Shown here piece after piece: positions 58,671 to 64,000 of a stretch of 64,000 nt of DNA; position 1 is the first letter of the stretch, and the number at the start of each line of letters is the position of its first letter. Where the stretch lies: contig CAMYID010000003.1 in the NCBI GenBank assembly GCA_947258435.1, forward strand, positions 1 through 64,000, in the 5' to 3' direction. A program made the position numbers and the translations under genes. Source of the DNA: an uncultured Alphaproteobacteria bacterium. Lineage in GTDB: Bacteria > Pseudomonadota > Alphaproteobacteria > UBA11222. Under the pieces are notes generated by a model. It ran no database searches, was not told the origin of the DNA, and was given only the letters and a program-made list of their open reading frames with translations.

Positions 58671-59336
58671 ATGTGTTTCTCCGCAACAGCAAGCTTTACG
58701 GTTGCCGTATTTGCGGGTGCGGCGGGGATTGCCTGCCTGACGCAGTTCAACCGCAAGCAGGAGCTGTTGCTCGCTGCCTTTCCGCTGCTGTTCGGCGCAC
58801 AGCAGGCGATCGAGGGCATGTTGTGGCTGACATTGGGGGCGGAAACGCCAGACCCCGCCCTGCAACAATGGCTTTCGGGGCTGTTTATTTTTTTTGCCGA
58901 AATATTCTGGCCGACTGCGGCACCGCTTGCCATCCTGCTGACCGAAACCGAGCGTTATCGGGTCTGGGCATTGCGCACCCTGACCCTGATGGGGCTTGTG
59001 ACGAGCATTTATCTGCTCACCAGCATTATGCAATCGCCCTATTCAGCCACGATACTGGGCCACAGCATCCACTATCACAATGGCTTTGACTATTTCCCCA
59101 ACGGGCAGTTCGTCTATGTACTGTGCACGGTGATGCCCTTCCTGCTATCGTCGGGCAGGATGATCCAGCTGCTCGGGCTCACGATTTTCGCGGGCTATGG
59201 CATAACCTTGCAATTTTATTCAGAAGCGCTGGTTTCTGTCTGGTGCTTCTTCGCCGCCATTGCCAGCATGCTGATCTACCTGCATTTCGCCCGCCCCGCC
59301 CCGCAACATAGCCAGGAGCCGGTTCCCCAGAAATAA
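58671..59336 (+). CDS. DUF6629-like integral membrane protein
   Basis: Starts 'MCFSATASFTVAVFAGAAGIACL', multiple TM helices, ending in 'ALVSVWCFFAAIASMLIYLHF'; SD 'aggagg' upstream. Confidence 0.75.
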   Translation: MCFSATASFTVAVFAGAAGIACLTQFNRKQELLLAAFPLLFGAQQAIEGMLWLTLGAETPDPALQQWLSGLFIFFAEIFWPTAAPLAILLTETERYRVWALRTLTLMGLVTSIYLLTSIMQSPYSATILGHSIHYHNGFDYFPNGQFVYVLCTVMPFLLSSGRMIQLLGLTIFAGYGITLQFYSEALVSVWCFFAAIASMLIYLHFARPAPQHSQEPVPQK

Positions 59337-59439
59337 CAGCTTTATCCGCCTGTTCGGCTGTGCAGAACGCAAGCGGCTGGATTTGCCCTGCCGCCATGAT
59401 AGGCTTGTCGCACAGCAAGTTCAGCGACAAGGGTGCGAT

Positions 59440-60381
59440 ATGGCGTATGGCGTCGGGTTGGGCATAGCCAATTTTCCGTTTGAGAACGGCGATGGGTTCT
59501 GGCGTTGGGTCGAATTGTGCGAGCAGGGCAATGTGGATTCGATCTGGCAGTCCGACAGGCTTGTGTCGCGTGATCCCAATCTTGAATGTCTGAGTGTGAT
59601 GGCCGCCCTTGCGGGCGGCACGAAACGCCTCAAATTCGGTATGAATGTCGCATCCGCCGGGTTACGCGATCCACTACTGCTTGCCAAGCAATGCGCAACC
59701 ATTGACGTATTGAGCAATGGGCGGCTGCTGCCCGCCTTCGCTGTGGGCAGCGCCATTGGCCCGGACTGGGTGTCGACCGGGCGGCCGACCAGACGCCGCG
59801 GAATACGCACAAATGAAGCTCTTGAGCTGATTTCCCGGCTGTGGCGTGAGGATAATGTCAGCTTTGAGGGAGAGTTCTTTCACTATCAGGATGTGTCGAT
59901 CAGCCCCAGGCCGGTCAATCCCGATATACCGCTGTGGGTTGGCGGTTCCGCGCCCGCGGCAATCGAGCGGACGGCAAAATACGGAACCGGCTGGCAGGCG
60001 GGAATCGAAACCCCCGCGCAGGTTGCCCCCGTCATCGCGGGGATCAAGCGCGCGCTTGTCAAACATGACCGCAAGATCGATTTCGATCATTACGGGGCGG
60101 GCTTCGGATTTCGGTTCGGAAGCTGGGAAGACGATCCCGCCGCCCGTAATGTCGCGGCTTTGTCGCGCCGGGTGAAGGATAATCCGCGCGGTTATCTTGC
60201 CATCGGTTCGGCGGAAGATATTCTGGCGCGAATTCGCGAATTTATTGCAGCAGGGGTGCATAAATTCATCCTGCGACCGATTGCGACCGACACTGAAGAT
60301 GTCCTTGCCCAGACCCGTTTGCTGATCGATGAGGTGATCCCGCAGGTCGAGGCGATGAACGCCGCAAGCGACGCGGCCTGA
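59440..60381 (+). CDS. LLM class flavin-dependent oxidoreductase
   Basis: 'LCEQGNVDSIWQSDRLVSRDPNLECLSVMAALAGGTKRLKFGMNVASAGLRDPLLLAKQCATIDVLSNGRL'. Confidence 0.92.
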   Translation: MAYGVGLGIANFPFENGDGFWRWVELCEQGNVDSIWQSDRLVSRDPNLECLSVMAALAGGTKRLKFGMNVASAGLRDPLLLAKQCATIDVLSNGRLLPAFAVGSAIGPDWVSTGRPTRRRGIRTNEALELISRLWREDNVSFEGEFFHYQDVSISPRPVNPDIPLWVGGSAPAAIERTAKYGTGWQAGIETPAQVAPVIAGIKRALVKHDRKIDFDHYGAGFGFRFGSWEDDPAARNVAALSRRVKDNPRGYLAIGSAEDILARIREFIAAGVHKFILRPIATDTEDVLAQTRLLIDEVIPQVEAMNAASDAA

Positions 60382-60392
60382 GGAGGAACGGG

Positions 60393-62696
60393 ATGGGACA
60401 GTTTGCCGTCGGACAAGCGCTGCGCCGCAAGGAAGATGACCGTTTCATCACCGGGCAGGGCTGCTATGGGGATGATGTCAATCTGCCAGGCCAGGTATAT
60501 GGCAGCTTTGTGCGCGCGCCCTATGCCCATGCCGATATCCTGTCGATCGATGCAAGCCAAGCGCGCGCCGCACCGGGCGTGATCGCCGTGCTGACGGGCA
60601 CCGATCTTGCCGCCGCCGGGCTTGGCGGCATGCCCTGTATCGCGCGGCTGCCCGGGCGCGATGGAACATCCGCCATTCTGCCGCATCGCGACGCGCTGGC
60701 GCAAAGCCGGGTGCGGCATACAGGCGAACCGGTCGCCATCGTTATCGCCGATAGCGTCGCACATGCGCGCGACGCGGCCGAGCTTGTCGCCGTCGATTAC
60801 GCGGAATTGCCGCTTGTGGCGGACACGGCAGAAGCCATGGCGGAAGGGGCACCGCAAATCTGGCCCGAAGCGCCACGCAATCTGTGCCTTGACTGGGAAA
60901 CCGGCGATGCCCGCGCAACCGAGGAGGCGTTCGCCCGCGCCGATCACATCAGCCGCCTCGGACTTGTGAATAATCGGCTCATCGCCAACCCGATGGAACC
61001 GCGCATGGCGATTGGCGAATATGACCGGGCAACCGAACGCTATACGGTGCATACCGCGACACAAGGGGTGTTCCGCTGGCGCGGGCTGGTCGCGGAACCG
61101 ATATTTCATTTGCCGCCAGACCAGATGCGGGTGCGCACCTATGATGTGGGGGGCAGCTTCGGGATGAAGGCATTCGTCTATCCCGAACAGATCGTCTGCG
61201 CCTGGGCGGCGAAGCAGGTCGGGCGGCCTGTCAAATGGACGGGAGAGCGGGCCGAGTGCTTCCTTACCGACAATCAGGGGCGCGATCATCTGACCGATGC
61301 GGAGATGGCGCTCGACAAATCGGGCAAAATCCTTGCCGTGCGCTGCCATGTCACTGCAAATATCGGTGCCTACGCCTCGGTGATGGGCCCCGGCGTACCA
61401 ACGGTCGCAGCCGGCGGCCTTCAGGTCGGCGTCTATGCGGTGCCCGCGCTTTATGTGAATGTGCGGGCCGTTTTCACCAATACCGCGCCGGTGGACGCCT
61501 ATCGCGGGGCAGGTCGCCCCGAAGCCGCTTATGTGATCGAGCGGCTGATCGACCGCGCGGCACGTGAACTGGATATGGCGCCCGATGCGCTGCGGGCGCG
61601 CAATTTCATCCCGCCCGGGGCCATGCCCTATCAAAGTGCTGGTGGCTTCAGTTATGACAGCGGCAATTTCAATCATGTGATGGAAAAGGCAAAACAGCTT
61701 GCCGACTGGGACGGGTTCGCCGCACGGCGCGATGCCCGTCCCGCCGATGGCAGACTGCGTGGTATCGGCATGGCCTATTATGTTGAAAAAGCTGGCGGAC
61801 CGCCGCAGGAAACCGCCCGCATATCGGCACGGCCCGACGGGACAATTCTTGTCTATATGGGCAACCAGTCAAACGGTATGGGGCATGAGACGGTCTATGC
61901 GCAAATTGCCGCCGATACGCTCGACATTCCCTTTGAGAAAATCCGTGTGACAAGCGGGGATTCGGATATATTGTCCGATGGCGGATTAAGCGGTGGATCA
62001 GGTTCGGGCCTGATGGGCAGCGGGGCCGTCGATCTGGCCGGCCTGTCGCTTCTGGAAAAAGCACGCGCAGTTGCGGCAGAAGCGCTTGAAGCCGCGGCAG
62101 AAGATATCGACTATCGCGACGGCGTCTTTACTATTGCCGGCACCGACAGGCAGATCGGATTATGGGACGTTGCACGTCAGGCCGACCCCGAACATGGTCT
62201 TTCCGGGGACGGACAGTATCAGAACACACCTAACCAGTTTCCCAATGGCTGTCATATTTGCGAGGTGGAAGTCGACCCTGAAACCGGAAGCATTGCAATC
62301 CTGCGCCATACCATCGTCGATGATTTCGGTACCGTTCTGAACCCGATGATCGTCGCGGGGCAAGTGCATGGCGGGACGGCGCAGGGCCTTGGCCAGGCGC
62401 TGGGAGAGCAGGCGGTCTATGACCCCGAAAGCGGCCAGCTTATCACCGGTTCTTTCATGGATTATTGGATACCGCGCGCTGCCGATCTGCCCGATTTTAC
62501 GGTCGCGACAGAGGAAATCCCCTGCACAACGAATGCATTTGGCGTCAAAGGGTGTGGCGAGGCGGGGGCAACGGGTGCACCGCCCGCCCTTGTCAATGCG
62601 GTGCTTGACGCGGTCGCCGAACGCGGCATTACGCATCTCGATATGCCACTGACCCCTTATCGCATGTGGCGTATACTGAATGATAATACACCATGA
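60393..62696 (+). CDS. Xanthine dehydrogenase/CoxL-like family molybdopterin-binding large subunit
   Basis: 767 aa; 'GQALRRKEDDRFITGQGCYGDDV', 'VDAYRGAGRPEAAYVIERLIDRAARELDM' (AYRGAGR, form II-like), 'GCGEAGATGAPPALVNAVLDAV'. Confidence 0.93.
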   Translation: MGQFAVGQALRRKEDDRFITGQGCYGDDVNLPGQVYGSFVRAPYAHADILSIDASQARAAPGVIAVLTGTDLAAAGLGGMPCIARLPGRDGTSAILPHRDALAQSRVRHTGEPVAIVIADSVAHARDAAELVAVDYAELPLVADTAEAMAEGAPQIWPEAPRNLCLDWETGDARATEEAFARADHISRLGLVNNRLIANPMEPRMAIGEYDRATERYTVHTATQGVFRWRGLVAEPIFHLPPDQMRVRTYDVGGSFGMKAFVYPEQIVCAWAAKQVGRPVKWTGERAECFLTDNQGRDHLTDAEMALDKSGKILAVRCHVTANIGAYASVMGPGVPTVAAGGLQVGVYAVPALYVNVRAVFTNTAPVDAYRGAGRPEAAYVIERLIDRAARELDMAPDALRARNFIPPGAMPYQSAGGFSYDSGNFNHVMEKAKQLADWDGFAARRDARPADGRLRGIGMAYYVEKAGGPPQETARISARPDGTILVYMGNQSNGMGHETVYAQIAADTLDIPFEKIRVTSGDSDILSDGGLSGGSGSGLMGSGAVDLAGLSLLEKARAVAAEALEAAAEDIDYRDGVFTIAGTDRQIGLWDVARQADPEHGLSGDGQYQNTPNQFPNGCHICEVEVDPETGSIAILRHTIVDDFGTVLNPMIVAGQVHGGTAQGLGQALGEQAVYDPESGQLITGSFMDYWIPRAADLPDFTVATEEIPCTTNAFGVKGCGEAGATGAPPALVNAVLDAVAERGITHLDMPLTPYRMWRILNDNTP

Positions 62697-62754
62697 TGCA
62701 AATGCTTGATATCGCTGAATGATTCCGGGAGCAATCAGCCCGCAGCCTGCTGAC

Positions 62755-63570
62755 TTACCTGCCGGTAAATCGTGGCGCCCGCTTGGCAAGGAACGCCGCA
62801 ATCCCCTCACGCCCGTCTTCGGTACCCGCCATCGCGGCGATGCCCCGCGCCTCAAGTTCCATCTGGGTTTCCGGGCCGTTACTGTAACTGTCGATCAGCA
62901 GACGTTTGACCACCCCATGCGCCTGCGTCGGCCCATCGGCGATTTTGCGCGCCATTTCGGTGGCGGTGCCCAGTAACTGCTCATCGGGAACGATTTCTGT
63001 AACAAGCCCCCAGTCAAGCGCTGTTGCCGCATCAAGCCTGCGGTTGGTCAGCATCAGCTCCTGTGTGCGGCGAAGTCCGATCAGCCGCGGCAGAAAATAG
63101 CTCGAACTGCCATCGGGCGACAGGCCTGCGCCGGTATAGGCCATGGTGAATTTGGCCGAGGCGGCGGCAAGCACAAGATCGCCTGCCACAGCAAGACTGA
63201 AACCGGCCCCTGCGGCAGTGCCGTTGACTGCGACAATCAGCGGCGCATTCATCCGCATAAAGCGCGAGGTCGCCGCGTGCAGATAAGCCGTCAGTTCCTT
63301 AAGTCGCGCAGGCAGGGCATCGCCAAAACCGGAGAACGCTTTCAGATCCCCGCCAGCGCAGAACATCTTGCCCGCACCGGTCAGAATGACGGCGCGGATA
63401 TCGGGTGTTTCGTCGCAATGGATGGCCGCCTGCATCAGCCCATGCCCCATCTCAAGATCAACACCATTCGCCGCGTCCGGCCGGTCAAGGGTAACGGTCG
63501 CAACATTGCCGCTTACGTCAAAGGCAATCGCACTGTTATCTTTCAACGCATCCGGCATCGGCCCGTTCAC
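62755..63570 (-). CDS. Enoyl-CoA hydratase/isomerase family protein
   Basis: '[10 protein letters not shown]', 'PLIVAVNGTAAGAGFSLAVAGDLVLAAASAKFTMAYTGAGLSPDGSSSYFLPRLIG'. Confidence 0.92.
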   Translation of the reverse strand: MNGPMPDALKDNSAIAFDVSGNVATVTLDRPDAANGVDLEMGHGLMQAAIHCDETPDIRAVILTGAGKMFCAGGDLKAFSGFGDALPARLKELTAYLHAATSRFMRMNAPLIVAVNGTAAGAGFSLAVAGDLVLAAASAKFTMAYTGAGLSPDGSSSYFLPRLIGLRRTQELMLTNRRLDAATALDWGLVTEIVPDEQLLGTATEMARKIADGPTQAHGVVKRLLIDSYSNGPETQMELEARGIAAMAGTEDGREGIAAFLAKRAPRFTGR

Positions 63571-64000
63571 CCTGAACAGTCACAATTCACGACTTCTTCT
63601 TCCTCATCATCCCTGTCGCCCGAACCGCCCAGATTTTCCTCTGCGACAATCCGGAGATAACGGTCCTCCTCCGTGGGATTTACAACCGCGAGGGGATCGG
63701 TGACAACCGGCCCGCCATCAAGAGTTTCTTCGTCCTCGCGCGCATTGTTCGCCGCAAGCAGCTCTTCGCCATTATCTTCCTGCGTCAGGTTTTCGATCTG
63801 GTTACTGACAACATCGACACTGTCTTGCTGCACCTGCTCATCCAGAGTATCGGTATCGACCTCTTGCCCGACAACCGCATCGCTGAAGGTAAAGCTGCTA
63901 CCCAGCGCATTTCCGGCGAACTGTATGAGCGCAATCGCCTGCGCCCCGCTTAACCCGCCGATCGTTCCCTCAAGATTACCGCCCGATGCATCGACAGACA
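63567..64000 (-). CDS. Acidic hypothetical protein, C-terminal part (continues past window end)
   Basis: Minus-strand frame is open to position 64000; translates '...SVDASGGNLEGTIGGLSGAQAIALIQFAGNALGSSFTFSDAVVGQEVDTDTLDEQVQQDSVDVV...' and ends 'DDEEEEVVNCDCSG'. Confidence 0.55.
   Translation of the reverse strand, partial: SVDASGGNLEGTIGGLSGAQAIALIQFAGNALGSSFTFSDAVVGQEVDTDTLDEQVQQDSVDVVSNQIENLTQEDNGEELLAANNAREDEETLDGGPVVTDPLAVVNPTEEDRYLRIVAEENLGGSGDRDDEEEEVVNCDCSG

Noticed and set aside
60192-61676. 494-aa minus-strand ORF antisense to the CoxL-like gene
   Set aside because: His/Arg/Gly-rich composition with no motifs, fully opposite a well-supported molybdopterin subunit.
60393-62696. Calling the large subunit a genuine aerobic CO dehydrogenase (CoxL form I)
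   Set aside because: It has AYRGAGR instead of the AYxCSFR active-site motif, and no coxM/coxS genes are adjacent.

Overview
This 64 kb window is a GC-rich chromosomal segment from an alphaproteobacterium; the lineage is inferred from gene content and synteny only. Most of it is conserved housekeeping and metabolic sequence. Recognisable blocks are: 3' end of mutL, rsmD, an RsuA/RluB-type pseudouridine synthase and tadA; acyl-CoA dehydrogenase and an orphan modC; an AMP-ligase/ACP/PlsC fusion; enoyl-CoA hydratase and thiolase; ccmCDEFGH; queG, GST, uppP and an NDUFA9-like SDR; tRNA-Leu(CAG); rnd, kdsD, lptC, lptA, lptB and rpoN; a 180-kDa-class NAD-glutamate dehydrogenase and gdhA; bdhA and an acyl-CoA synthetase; a ferric iron ABC system (two components); groESL behind a CIRCE element; pqqABCDE; an LpxR-like gene; znuBC-zur with a Zur-like box; an LLM oxidoreductase; and an orphan CoxL-like molybdopterin subunit. 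The most notable accessory feature is a complete 2,762-bp mobile element (34089-36850). It has 19-bp perfect terminal inverted repeats and an 8-bp target duplication (GAAAATTC), and it lies between the two divergent glutamate dehydrogenase genes. It encodes an IS1-like DDE transposase and carries unusual cargo: a tRNA-like gene with anticodon CGT, three strong hairpins, a 20-codon mini-ORF, three cargo protein genes, a divergent promoter pair sharing an inverted 10-bp operator-like motif, and an internal copy of the terminal repeat tip. All calls were made by eye from the sequence and supplied ORFs; no database search was run.
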